A stretch of 36,792 nucleotides of DNA from an uncultured Collinsella sp. (GTDB taxonomy: Bacteria > Actinomycetota > Coriobacteriia > Coriobacteriales > Coriobacteriaceae). Below, in pieces: positions 24,599 through 32,119 of the stretch; the first letter of the stretch is position 1, and every line of letters starts with the position of its first letter. The position numbers and the translations under genes were made by a program. The stretch covers positions 1 to 36,792 of the forward strand of contig CAAGCW010000012.1 in the NCBI GenBank assembly GCA_900768435.1, written 5' to 3'. A model generated the notes under the pieces. That model was not told the origin of the DNA. It saw nothing but the letters and a program-made list of their open reading frames with translations, and searched no databases.

Positions 24599-25633
24599 AT
24601 GTCCCATAGCGTTACCGATAGCACCGTCCTGCTGGGCCACGGCTCCGGCGGCCAGATGATGAAACGCATCATCGACGAGGTCTTTTTGGATGCCTTTGGG
24701 TCGCCCGAGCTGCTCGAGGGCAACGATGCTGGCGTCGCCGCACTGCCCGCGAGCGGGAGCATCGCTATGTCGACCGACAGCTTTGTGGTGACGCCGCAGT
24801 TCTTCCCCGGCGGCAATATCGGCCGACTCGCCGTGTGCGGAACCGTCAACGATGTCGCGACCTCGGGCGCCAATGTGCGCTACCTGTCGTGCGGCTTTAT
24901 CCTCGAAGAGGGCTATCCCATGGACAAGCTGCGTCAGATCGTGCAGACCATGGCCGAGACGGCGCGCGAAGCGGGCGTGGTGATCATCACCGGCGACACC
25001 AAAGTGGTTGAGCGCGGCGGGGCCGACGGCGTCTACATCAATACCGCCGGCGTGGGCGAGGTGCCCGCGGGCGTGACGCTCAGCGGCGCAAACTGCCAGC
25101 CTGGCGATGTCATCCTGGTGTCGGGCACACTCGGCGACCACGGCATCGCCATCATGAGCCAACGCGAGGGCCTGGCGTTTTCGAGCGACATCGAAAGCGA
25201 CGCCGCGCCGCTCAACCACCTGATTGCCGACGTTTTGGCCGCAGCGCCCGGCACGCGTTGCTTTCGCGACCCCACGCGCGGTGGCCTGGCATCCACGCTC
25301 AACGAGTTTGCCCAGGCCAGCGGTGTTGCCATGGAGGTCGATGAGGATGCCGTGCCCGTGCGTCCCGACGTGCAGGCCGCCTGCGAGATGCTCGGCTACG
25401 ATGTGCTGCAGGTGGCAAACGAGGGCAAGATGGTTGCCGTAGTGCCGGCCGAGCAAGCCGATGCCGCGCTGAGCGCCATGCGCGCCGCGCGCTACGGCGA
25501 GAATGCCGCCATTATCGGTCGCGTGCTGCCGCTTGACGAGGGTGCCCGTCCCGCCGTGCGCGTGCGCACCGGCTGGGGCTCGACCCGTATCCTCGACATG
25601 CTCGTGGGAGAGCAGCTGCCAAGGATTTGCTAG
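24599..25633 (+). CDS. hypE: Carbamoyl dehydratase HypE
   Basis: HypE is carbamoylated by HypF on its C-terminal cysteine and dehydrates the group with ATP to a thiocyanate, supplying CN to HypCD. The 344-aa protein is a PurM/ThiL-type ATPase: GHGSGGQMMKRII near the N-terminus, LEGNDAGVAAL, MSTDSFVVTP, NDVATSGANVRYLSCGF and the second-domain FRDPTRGGLASTLNE. It ends in PRIC, the conserved C-terminal cysteine. The ATG at 24599 has GGAG eight bases upstream. hypA and hypB, and any hydrogenase subunit, are not in this window. Confidence 0.97.
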   Translation: MSHSVTDSTVLLGHGSGGQMMKRIIDEVFLDAFGSPELLEGNDAGVAALPASGSIAMSTDSFVVTPQFFPGGNIGRLAVCGTVNDVATSGANVRYLSCGFILEEGYPMDKLRQIVQTMAETAREAGVVIITGDTKVVERGGADGVYINTAGVGEVPAGVTLSGANCQPGDVILVSGTLGDHGIAIMSQREGLAFSSDIESDAAPLNHLIADVLAAAPGTRCFRDPTRGGLASTLNEFAQASGVAMEVDEDAVPVRPDVQAACEMLGYDVLQVANEGKMVAVVPAEQADAALSAMRAARYGENAAIIGRVLPLDEGARPAVRVRTGWGSTRILDMLVGEQLPRIC

Positions 25634-25756
25634 GGCGGAACCACACGGTCGTCGCGATGTGGCTTGACATCCCTGGAGATATTCAGATTCCAAGCGCGCC
25701 CAACGCATAAGCCCAGTATTATGAGGTGCGTTTGAAACCCAATGACGGGAGTTTTC

Positions 25757-26425
25757 ATGGCAGCAGCTTTTTCCCATGTAATCTTTGACCTGGACGGCAC
25801 CATCCTCAACACGCTCGAGGACCTGGCAGCCGCCGGCAACCATACCTGCGAGATGCACGGCTGGCCCACGTTTGCCGTTGACGAATACCGCTATAAGGTG
25901 GGAAACGGCATGCTCAAGCTGGTCGAGCGCTTTATGCCCGCCGAGTATGCGGGCGACGGTCGTATGTTTGAGCAGACGCTTGCCGAGTTTAGGGCCTATT
26001 ACGGCGAGCATAAGGAGGATCACACCGCCCCCTACACCGGCACAATCGAGATGCTCGACCGTCTGCGCGCAGCGGGCGTTCAGCTTGCCGTGCTCACCAA
26101 CAAGGACCATATTTCGGCAGCCCCGCTTATCGAGAAATACTTTGGTTCCGAGCGCTTTGCGCTGGTCCAGGGCCGTGTCGATGCTTTTCCACCCAAGCCC
26201 GAAGCACCCGTCACGCTGCACGTGATGAAGGAGCTGGGCGCCAATCCGGCAACCACGCTCTATGTGGGCGATTCCAATGTCGACGTCCTGACCGGCCACA
26301 ACGCCGGCCTCAAGAGCGCCGGTGTCACCTGGGGCTTCCGTGGCCGCGCAGAGTTGGAAGCCACCGGCGCCGACTACGTGGTGGACACACAGGAAGAGCT
26401 CGTGGCGCTGGTGCTTGGCGAGTAG
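25757..26425 (+). CDS. HAD phosphatase, phosphoglycolate phosphatase-like
   Basis: The 222-aa protein is a HAD-superfamily phosphatase with a helical C1 cap. Motif I is FDLDGTILNT (D11 nucleophile, D13 acid/base), motif II LAVLTNK, motif III the Lys in PPKPEAPVTLHV, and motif IV YVGDSNVDVLTGHNAG. The layout resembles Gph, which clears 2-phosphoglycolate, but HAD specificity cannot be read from motifs alone. The ATG at 25757 has GGGAG upstream. It follows hypE by 123 bases with TTGACA at 25664-25669 in the gap, so it may have its own promoter. It converges on the lipoprotein gene across a 426-base gap filled with repeats. Confidence 0.88.
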   Translation: MAAAFSHVIFDLDGTILNTLEDLAAAGNHTCEMHGWPTFAVDEYRYKVGNGMLKLVERFMPAEYAGDGRMFEQTLAEFRAYYGEHKEDHTAPYTGTIEMLDRLRAAGVQLAVLTNKDHISAAPLIEKYFGSERFALVQGRVDAFPPKPEAPVTLHVMKELGANPATTLYVGDSNVDVLTGHNAGLKSAGVTWGFRGRAELEATGADYVVDTQEELVALVLGE

Positions 26426-26463
26426 CAGGGCTGTTGCTCAACGCGGCTGTAGCGATTCTGCCG

Positions 26464-26580
26464 CGCGGAAAGTGCATCCCGTTTCAGAGCAATATTCCGG
26501 GTCGCGCTTTCCGCAACCCACCCCATCCGGAAACCGCGACCCACTATTCGGCCAAAAACCGGGTCGCATTTTCCCGACCG
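26464..26580. repeat. Intergenic repeat, GCGGAAAG family, copy 2
   Basis: This matches the element at 11651-11764 in block order: GCGGAAAG and ATCCCG, a TTCCGGG block, CTTTCCGC, CCGGAA, GCGACCC, TTCGGCCAAA, then CGGGTCGC and a TTTCCC end. The outer arms pair less well than in copy 1. It sits just upstream of composite repeat B. Confidence 0.78.
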
Positions 26581-26615
26581 CTCGATGCAACGCCAATACA
26601 CCAACCACACCCAAA

Positions 26616-26848
26616 GAGTGTCCCCAACTGCCGGCAGAAAAGGAACGTCCCCAAGTGCCGCCCCAATGACTACCATGGCAACGCCGCAGGTAGAGGACGG
26701 ACAGCGAGCGGGCACCAGAGCGAACAAATTGGCATGAAAAGAGGACGGCATAGACCTTCTGGTCATGCCGTCCTCTTTGAATGACAAGTTGTCGCTCTGG
26801 TGCCCGCGCAGCGTCGAGCAGTTGCGGCGTTTGGTAAAACGCCGCAAC
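26616..26848 (-). repeat. Composite structured repeat, copy B, abutting the lipoprotein stop
   Basis: Read from the lipoprotein stop on the minus strand, a perfect 12-bp hairpin (26821-26848) comes first, then CGACGCTGC. A long hairpin follows with a perfect 16-bp outer stem (26708-26723 with 26792-26807). Its perfect 14-bp inner stem pairs 26738-26751 with 26765-26778 and is capped by GACC/GGTC. The shared tail has CCCCAATGACTACC (26661-26674 on plus). The stems differ in sequence from copy A but keep their pairing. The element sits between two converging genes. Confidence 0.85.
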
Positions 26849-26851
26849 AAA

Positions 26852-27409
26852 CTAGCTCAGCATTGCATCCATCATCTCGGAGTTGACAGAGTCGTCGGCA
26901 GACCACTCGCCGTCGTCGTTGCAGGTGTACTTGAAGATAACCGTGGTCTTCCTGGGCTCGGTTGCCTTGGTCACATCGACCATAACCTGACCTGCCATCT
27001 TGTACAGCTCGTCATCGGAAGGAACCGTATCAAGCGCGGCGACCTTCTCCTGATACTGGGTGGAGAAGTCCTCGACGATCTTGTTCATGGACTTGCAGGT
27101 GATGGAGACCTCGGCGGTCGCGACACCCTTGTCCTCGTCGACCGTCACGTCGCCGATCTTGTAGTCAAAGCCTTCGAGATAGGTCTTGGCATACTCCTTG
27201 GGATCGATACCCAACTGCTCGAACTCGTCGCCCGAAGCCTCCTCCAGACCAGAAAGGAACTCGTCGCCACCGTTCTTGACCTCGTCAAACTGAGTCGTAA
27301 GATCCTCGGTGATGAGTTCCTCGATCGAAGGGCCTCCACAACCGGAAAGCACGACCACGCATGCAACCAAAACGGCCATGAGGGGCGCAAGCAGCAGCTT
27401 CTTTTTCAT
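26852..27409 (-). CDS. Secreted lipoprotein, 185 aa
   Basis: The N-terminus MKKKLLLAPLMAVLVACVVVLSGCGG is a lipoprotein signal peptide with lipobox LSGC; the diacylated Cys would be residue 24, anchoring the protein to the outer face of the membrane. The mature part is acidic and soluble (SIEELITEDLTTQFDEVKNGGDEFLSGLE ... DDGEWSADDSVNSEMMDAMLS), with an alpha/beta pattern resembling small lipoproteins of the DUF5105 type, though I cannot confirm the family. The ATG at 27409 has GGAGG at ideal spacing. It is a single gene, and a composite repeat begins three bases after its stop. The function is unknown. Confidence 0.85.
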   Translation of the reverse strand: MKKKLLLAPLMAVLVACVVVLSGCGGPSIEELITEDLTTQFDEVKNGGDEFLSGLEEASGDEFEQLGIDPKEYAKTYLEGFDYKIGDVTVDEDKGVATAEVSITCKSMNKIVEDFSTQYQEKVAALDTVPSDDELYKMAGQVMVDVTKATEPRKTTVIFKYTCNDDGEWSADDSVNSEMMDAMLS

Positions 27410-27590
27410 GTTGTTCCTCCCAATGAGCGGCACCGCGCTTCCCAGACGCGGCGCACGTTGTAATAAGTAAGCCCATACTATCCACTTATGAACATCCTCG
27501 GCAACGCGAAGGCGCGGTCGGTTCGTTTTAGCGTCCGAACGGTTTGCAAGCCCGCCCAACGTGCAATAAAACGCTTCCCCGCGGTGCAAT

Positions 27591-27623
27591 AAAAAAGGTG
27601 GCCGGACAACCCGACCACCTTTG
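27591..27623 (-). terminator. Terminator of the PTS EIIA gene
   Basis: On the minus strand AAAGGTGG and CCACCTTT pair, extended inward by CGG/CCG with a wobble, and a run of six T follows. It lies 22 bases after the EIIA stop codon. A good intrinsic terminator. Confidence 0.85.
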
Positions 27624-27645
27624 CACATCCTTTGGATGTCGCAGT

Positions 27646-28182
27646 TTACTTGCGGACGACCTTAACGATGACATCGCCGGCGGCGACAGCGGAGTCGGCC
27701 TCGACGGCGAGTTCGACATCGGCAAACTCGGCGGTGTTGGACACGGCCACGACGACGCAGTCCTTGTAACCGGCGGCAGCGATCTTGGCACGGTCGATCT
27801 TGAGCATGGGCTGGCCGGCCTTCACGACGTCGTCGGCCTTGACGAAGCCCTCGAAGCCGTCGCCGTTCATGTTGACGGTATCGACGCCAACGTGCACCAG
27901 AACCTCGATGCCGCTATCGGACTGCAGGCCCACGGCGTGACCCATGGTGACGGTCACCTTGCCGTCGCAGGGAGCGTAGACCAGATCGTCCTCGGGCCAC
28001 ACGGCGCAGCCCTTGCCCAGGACCTCGCCGCCAAAGACGGGATCGGGCACGTCGGCCATCTTGATGACCTTGCCCTTGACGGGCGAGCACAGCACGTCGG
28101 CGCCGGCAGAAGCAGAGATGGAGGACGGAGCAGCGGCAGCCGCGGGCTCAGCCTTCTTCTTGAACATGTCAAACAGACCCAT
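27646..28182 (-). CDS. crr: PTS glucose-type EIIA protein
   Basis: EIIA of the glucose family takes phosphate from HPr and passes it to EIIB on sugar permeases; free-standing forms also have regulatory roles. The 178-aa protein has a short Ala-rich N-terminal linker (about 11-27), then the EIIA fold. H97 in GIEVLVHVGVDTV corresponds to the phosphorylated histidine and H82 in MGHAVGL to the second active-site histidine. A gene so named in other species is usually about 165-170 aa. The ATG at 28182 has GGAG upstream, and a good promoter lies at 28232-28260. Being free-standing, it may serve EIIBC permeases encoded elsewhere, perhaps the beta-glucoside system feeding the phospho-glucosidase nearby. 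Confidence 0.9.
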   Translation of the reverse strand: MGLFDMFKKKAEPAAAAAPSSISASAGADVLCSPVKGKVIKMADVPDPVFGGEVLGKGCAVWPEDDLVYAPCDGKVTVTMGHAVGLQSDSGIEVLVHVGVDTVNMNGDGFEGFVKADDVVKAGQPMLKIDRAKIAAAGYKDCVVVAVSNTAEFADVELAVEADSAVAAGDVIVKVVRK

Positions 28183-28231
28183 ACGTTTTCTCCTCTTGAT
28201 TAAGCGCAACGTTGTGCGCATGCCTATGGTG

Positions 28232-28260
28232 ATTATAGTGCCAAATGGTTCAAATGCTAA
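28232..28260 (-). promoter_or_regulatory. Promoter of the EIIA gene
   Basis: On the minus strand TTAGCA (28255-28260) and TATAAT (28232-28237) are separated by exactly 17 bases. The -10 is a perfect consensus. It lies 50 bases upstream of the EIIA start. Confidence 0.72.
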
Positions 28261-28321
28261 GGTGGGGACTCGAATCGCGAGCCCATCCCAACGCTTTCCC
28301 CGGTGGCACTCATATTGTCGA

Positions 28322-29166
28322 TTAATCCTCGATAAGCCCCAGATGTACAAAAGCGTTCCAGATGCCGTCATCATCGACGTCGGTGGTCACGTAATCGGCC
28401 GCCGCCTTGCACTCGTCGCCGCCCGATCCCATGGCCACGCTCGTCGCGCACGCTTCGAACATCGGGATATCGATCTTGGCGTCACCGAAGGCCACGGTAT
28501 CGGCACGGTCGGCGCCCAGGTGCTCGAGCAGCGTGTTGACGGCGTGCGCCTTGGTGATGCCGCGCACACCCATGTCACCAAAGAGCGCCGTCTCGCCCGC
28601 ACCGCCCCAGGTGTGACACTCAAGATCGGGAACTCCTCGATGCTATCCAGATGGTCCTGATAGCTCGACAGGATAAAGCTCACCTTATTGAGGTCATCGC
28701 GGTAGAGCGGCGCGCCGTAGACCATCCCGTGCATGACGTCGTCGGTCTCGAGCTCGTCGGCGCCCTCCACGCCCTTGCGACCGGCATAGGTCCTAAGCAC
28801 CGGACGCGCGGCCTCGCGGAAGTTCTCACTTGCAAACAGGCCGTTGTTGCTCTCGAGATAAAACTCGAGGCCACGACCGTGCAGCCAGTCGACGATATGG
28901 CGGCACTGGTCAGCCGTGATGAGCTGGTGCATCACCACCTCGCCGTCGCTCTCCACATAGCTGCCGTTGCCGCCGATCATGCCATCGAAGCCGATGTTGG
29001 TGATCTCGGGCGGGTTTTCGGCCTTGCTGCGGCCGGTGCACATGTACACGCGGTGTCCGTTTGCGCGCGCGGCACGGATAGCAGCCATGGCGCTTTGGGG
29101 CACCTCGTTGCTGTAATTGGTGATGGTGCCATCAACATCAAGAAAGATGACCTTGGCGGCGGACAT
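28322..29166 (-). pseudogene. Cof-type HAD phosphatase broken by a one-base frameshift
   Basis: The N-terminal part (start at 29166, GGGAG upstream) has HAD motif I VIFLDVDGTITNYS and motif II YMCTGRSKAENP, followed by a type C2B cap. The reading frame is intact to about 28632 (HLDSIEEFP). It then shifts: the next codons in the original frame give a spurious Arg-rich tail ending at 28387. The other frame continues the family sequence (DLECHTWGG, then GITKAHAVNTLLEHLG and VAFGDAKIDIPMFEAC) to a stop at 28322. A single missing base near 28626-28632 (TTCCCGATC for an expected TTCCCGGATC) explains it. Restored, the protein would be about 281 aa, normal for Cof hydrolases, which dephosphorylate sugar phosphates or flavin-like substrates. 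Either a real recent mutation or a sequence error. Confidence 0.85.
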
Positions 29167-29252
29167 GGCAACTCCCTTCGAGAAAAAACTTCTTACATGG
29201 AAACAGGACGCGACAGCAGTGATAAACCCTCAGGTTGAGCCCACGTCAGCGA

Positions 29253-29393
29253 GCCGGCTCCAAGTGCCCCAGGTCGCCGCGAAAGAGGAGCGACGCGTAC
29301 TTCTGTACGCGAGCGACGGTTTGAGCGGCGAGATGGGGTGCTTGGGGCCGGCGCAGCATCGGCAGGTCCGGCGTTCGGTAGAACGCCGGAACC
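29253..29393 (-). repeat. Composite structured repeat, copy C, abutting the phospho-glucosidase stop
   Basis: From the stop of the gene at 29397, the hairpin with arms CCGGCGTTC and GAACGCCGG comes first, three bases after the stop. GATGCTGCGCC and a long hairpin follow. The outer stem is 29253-29271 with 29334-29352 (16 of 19 paired). A TCGCCGC/GCGGCGA stem and an apical GCGTAC/GTACGC hairpin with CTCCTCTTTC lie within, nearly identical to copy A at the apex. The AACGTCCCC tail found in A and B is absent; GGGCTCAAC follows instead. It fills the gap upstream of the Cof gene. Confidence 0.82.
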
Positions 29394-29396
29394 TAA

Positions 29397-30845
29397 TTAC
29401 TCTAGGCCCTCGGCACCGTTGGACTTGATGATCTTCTGGTAGGCGTAGAAGCTGTCCTTGCGGCGGCGCTCGTAGGTACCGGTGCCGTCGTCGTACTTAT
29501 CGACGTGGATGAAGCCATAGCGCTTGCGCATCTCGCCGGTGCCGGCGGACACCAGGTCGATGGGACCCCACCAGGTGTAGGCGATCAGGTCGACGCCATC
29601 GGCAATGGCCTCGCCCATGGCCTTGATGTGGCTCTGCAAGTAGGCGATGCGGTACGGGTCGTGGATGGAACCGTCCTCCTCGACCTCATCGTAGGCGCCC
29701 ATGCCGTTCTCGACCACCATCAGCGGAATCTCGTAGCGGGCGTAAATCTCGTTGAGGGCGATGCGCAGGCCCAGCGGATCGATCTGCCAGCCCCAATCGG
29801 TGGACTCCAGATAGGGGTTCTTGCCGCCAAAGGTCATGTTGCCCTCAGTCATCTCGTGATCCTTGTGGGTGCCCACAGTGCCGGACATGTAGTAGCTAAA
29901 GGTGTAGAAATCGACCTTGCCGTCGGCGATATCCTGCAGGTCGCCGTCCTCCATCACAAGCTCGACATCGTTCTCGGACCAGAAGCGCTTGGCATAGAAC
30001 GGATACTTGCCGCGCACCTGCACGTCGGAGCAGTACCAGTTCATGGTATTCATCTCCTGCTGCGTGGCGAACACGTCGGCCGGATCGCACGTGGCGGCAT
30101 AGGAGAGGATGAAGCAGTCCATGTTGCCCATCTTAAACTGCGGGTAATGCTCGTGGGCATAACGCACGACGCGGCCGCTGGCGACAAACTGGTGATGCAG
30201 CGCCTGCATACGAGCCTGCGGCGTAGTATGGACCGCCGAAGCCGGGCCCTCAAAGCCCTGAATCATGCTGGTCTCAAAGAGGTTGCCCATGTCCTGAGTG
30301 CCGCAGTTGATCTCGTTGAAGGTGAGCCAGAACTTGACCTTGTCCTGATAGCGGTCGAAGACGGTCTGGCAGTACTTCTCAAAGAAGCCGATGAGCTCGC
30401 GGCTCGCCCAGCCGTTGTATTTCTCGACCAGGTGATAGGGCATCTCGTAGTGCGACAGGGTCACGAGCGGCTCGATATTGTGAGCGCGCAGGCAGTCGAA
30501 GACGCGGTCGTAGAAGGCGAGGCCGGCCTCGTTGGGCTCGGCGTCGTCACCGTTGGGGAAGATGCGGCTCCAAGAGATGGACATGCGGAACATGGTAAAG
30601 CCCATCTCGGCGAACAGCGCGATGTCCTCCTCGTAGTGATGGTAAAAGTCGATACCGTCATGGTTGGGGTAGAAGCGGTTGGGGTCGATGTCGATCGTAA
30701 TCTGGCGCGGCTCCTTGTAGCTGCCGCCCAAGAAATGGTCGTCGACGGAAGGACCGCGGCCGTCCACGTTCCAAGCGCCCTCAAACTGATTGGCGGCCGT
30801 GGCGCCGCCCCAATAGAAACCCTCGGGGAACTTGATGTTTGCCAT
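29397..30845 (-). CDS. 6-phospho-beta-glucosidase (GH1)
   Basis: This cytoplasmic GH1 enzyme hydrolyses phosphorylated beta-glucosides such as cellobiose-6-phosphate or aryl-glucoside phosphates delivered by a PTS. The 482-aa protein has the family length. The N-terminal signature is FPEGFYWGGATAANQFEGAW, the acid/base is E178 in TFNEIN, and the nucleophile is E379 in VVENGMGAYDEV. The C-terminal SAGTGEMRKRYGFIHVD carries the Lys and Tyr that bind the 6-phosphate. It resembles BglA/AscB. The ATG at 30845 follows AGGAG. The AraC-type regulator gene lies upstream on the same strand, 167 bases away, and that gap has a GCGCTG/CAGCGC palindrome (30947-30961). Confidence 0.94.
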   Translation of the reverse strand: MANIKFPEGFYWGGATAANQFEGAWNVDGRGPSVDDHFLGGSYKEPRQITIDIDPNRFYPNHDGIDFYHHYEEDIALFAEMGFTMFRMSISWSRIFPNGDDAEPNEAGLAFYDRVFDCLRAHNIEPLVTLSHYEMPYHLVEKYNGWASRELIGFFEKYCQTVFDRYQDKVKFWLTFNEINCGTQDMGNLFETSMIQGFEGPASAVHTTPQARMQALHHQFVASGRVVRYAHEHYPQFKMGNMDCFILSYAATCDPADVFATQQEMNTMNWYCSDVQVRGKYPFYAKRFWSENDVELVMEDGDLQDIADGKVDFYTFSYYMSGTVGTHKDHEMTEGNMTFGGKNPYLESTDWGWQIDPLGLRIALNEIYARYEIPLMVVENGMGAYDEVEEDGSIHDPYRIAYLQSHIKAMGEAIADGVDLIAYTWWGPIDLVSAGTGEMRKRYGFIHVDKYDDGTGTYERRRKDSFYAYQKIIKSNGAEGLE

Positions 30846-30946
30846 GAGCATCTCCTTTGCATTGCGGGTCGATAGGCCGAGTATCGCCCACGCACGCGAC
30901 AGGCAGGGGCAGGGGCGCCAAACCCGACACTTCTTTTCGCAGACGC

Positions 30947-30961
30947 GCGCTGCAACAGCGC
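30947..30961. promoter_or_regulatory. Palindrome upstream of phospho-glucosidase
   Basis: GCGCTG and CAGCGC flank CAA in the 167-base gap between the AraC gene and the GH1 gene, about 100 bases before the GH1 start. It may be an operator for the AraC or RpiR regulator nearby, or a short hairpin in a shared transcript. Confidence 0.35.
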
Positions 30962-31012
30962 TGCAGCTGAAACTTTTTGACACCGAAGGAGCGAAGACGA
31001 TCCGCCCCGCGC

Positions 31013-32005
31013 TTACCGGCGGTATGCCGCGGGGGTGCAGCCATACTTGTCGTGAAACTTACGGTAGAAGAAGCTCATGTTTTCATAGCCCACCGCATGC
31101 GCAGCCGCCCCGGCCGTGGCGCCGCCGCGCAGAAGCTCGGCCGCACGTACCAGGCGTCGCTCCTGCACAAGCTGCCTAAAGGTCTTGCCCACATGCCGCT
31201 TGAGGAGCGCCGTCGCATAATTAGGGCTCAAGCCAAACTCCGCCGCCATCCCCTCGAGGGAGCACGCGGCGAATTCGCGATCGATATAGCCGAGCATTCC
31301 CGTCACCAGGGCAGTGGGCCCCGCCGCGCCGTCCGCCGCGCCGCGCACCAGCTCGCGCTCGTAGCAATCCATGAGCTCGGCCAAAAACAGCTGAAACAGA
31401 CGCAAGACGATCTCGGGACCGTTGGGGCTCGGGTCGTACAGCTCGCAGAGCATCTCCTGCATGTAGCGCCGAATCCGACGGCTCTCGCCGCAGTAAAAAC
31501 GGACATGGCCCCGATGGTCCGTCTCACTGTTGAGCGCGTTGAACAAAAACCGCGAGACCGCGCTCTCGCGCGAGAGGCTCGACTCGAGACTCCGGCGCAA
31601 AAAAGAGCGTGAAACGGTCATGCTCAGCATGATGTCGTCCTCGCCGAGCGCCGCCACGGCATGAGGGCAAAGGGCGTCGAGCAAAAGCACCTCGTTGCGG
31701 CGCAACTCGAGCCTCTCCCCCGCCACCGTCTGCGGGCAGCGCCCGCGATACACATAGCTCATCTCCACGTAATCATGCACGTGCTCGGGAACTGCATTAA
31801 AGCGCGAGTTTTTCCTTATCGTCAGGCCACGCGGCATGCCGGGCTGGGCATAGGCAAACCCTGGCTGCCCAATCTTGCGCACTGGACATCCGTCGATTTC
31901 GACATGCTCGGTCATAATCGACCAATCAAATGCCATGCCGTCTTTATAAGCGATCTCGCTGGCGCTCAGTTCGCTGAGCCTACGCTCGAGCTCGTCGATC
32001 TCCAT
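31013..32005 (-). CDS. AraC-family transcriptional regulator
   Basis: The 330-aa protein has an N-terminal cupin-like sensing domain (about 65-150: FNAVPEHVHDYVEMSYVYRG ... LLLDALCPHAV) with the HxHxxxE-type pattern EHVHDYVE. The C-terminal double helix-turn-helix (about 232-330) includes LEGMAAEFGLSPNYATALLKRHVGKTF, then HAVGYENMSFFYRKFHDKYGCTPAAYRR. This is the layout of AraC regulators of carbohydrate genes, which usually activate in the presence of sugar. The ATG at 32005 is the first good start. It is divergent from the large glycoside hydrolase gene (114-base shared region) and upstream of the GH1 gene on its own strand, so either or both may be its targets. Confidence 0.92.
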   Translation of the reverse strand: MEIDELERRLSELSASEIAYKDGMAFDWSIMTEHVEIDGCPVRKIGQPGFAYAQPGMPRGLTIRKNSRFNAVPEHVHDYVEMSYVYRGRCPQTVAGERLELRRNEVLLLDALCPHAVAALGEDDIMLSMTVSRSFLRRSLESSLSRESAVSRFLFNALNSETDHRGHVRFYCGESRRIRRYMQEMLCELYDPSPNGPEIVLRLFQLFLAELMDCYERELVRGAADGAAGPTALVTGMLGYIDREFAACSLEGMAAEFGLSPNYATALLKRHVGKTFRQLVQERRLVRAAELLRGGATAGAAAHAVGYENMSFFYRKFHDKYGCTPAAYRR

Positions 32006-32119
32006 GACTTGCCAATCGTTGATTTGGTCATAGTTCGTCGTGATTCAGATATTAGCAGAACACGCCGACGCGTCCATAATCTGTGCTATGCAGCAGATCG
32101 ATCGAGCCAAGGAGGATCC
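32006..32119. promoter_or_regulatory. Shared divergent promoter region, araC-type gene / glycoside hydrolase
   Basis: The 114 bases between the two divergent starts must hold promoters for both. An AT-richer patch (AGATATTAG near 32046) and CCATAATC (near 32074) are the only -10-like stretches. No clear inverted repeat stands out. AraC regulators commonly act at such divergent regions. Confidence 0.45.

Noticed and set aside
24032..26299. 755-codon minus frame opposite hypD, hypE and the HAD gene
   Set aside because: Shadow of three recognised genes.
31661..32119. N-terminal extension of the glycoside hydrolase by about 153 codons
   Set aside because: It would overlap the AraC gene on the opposite strand and the divergent promoter; the ATG at 32120 has AAGGAGG and begins the family-like sequence.
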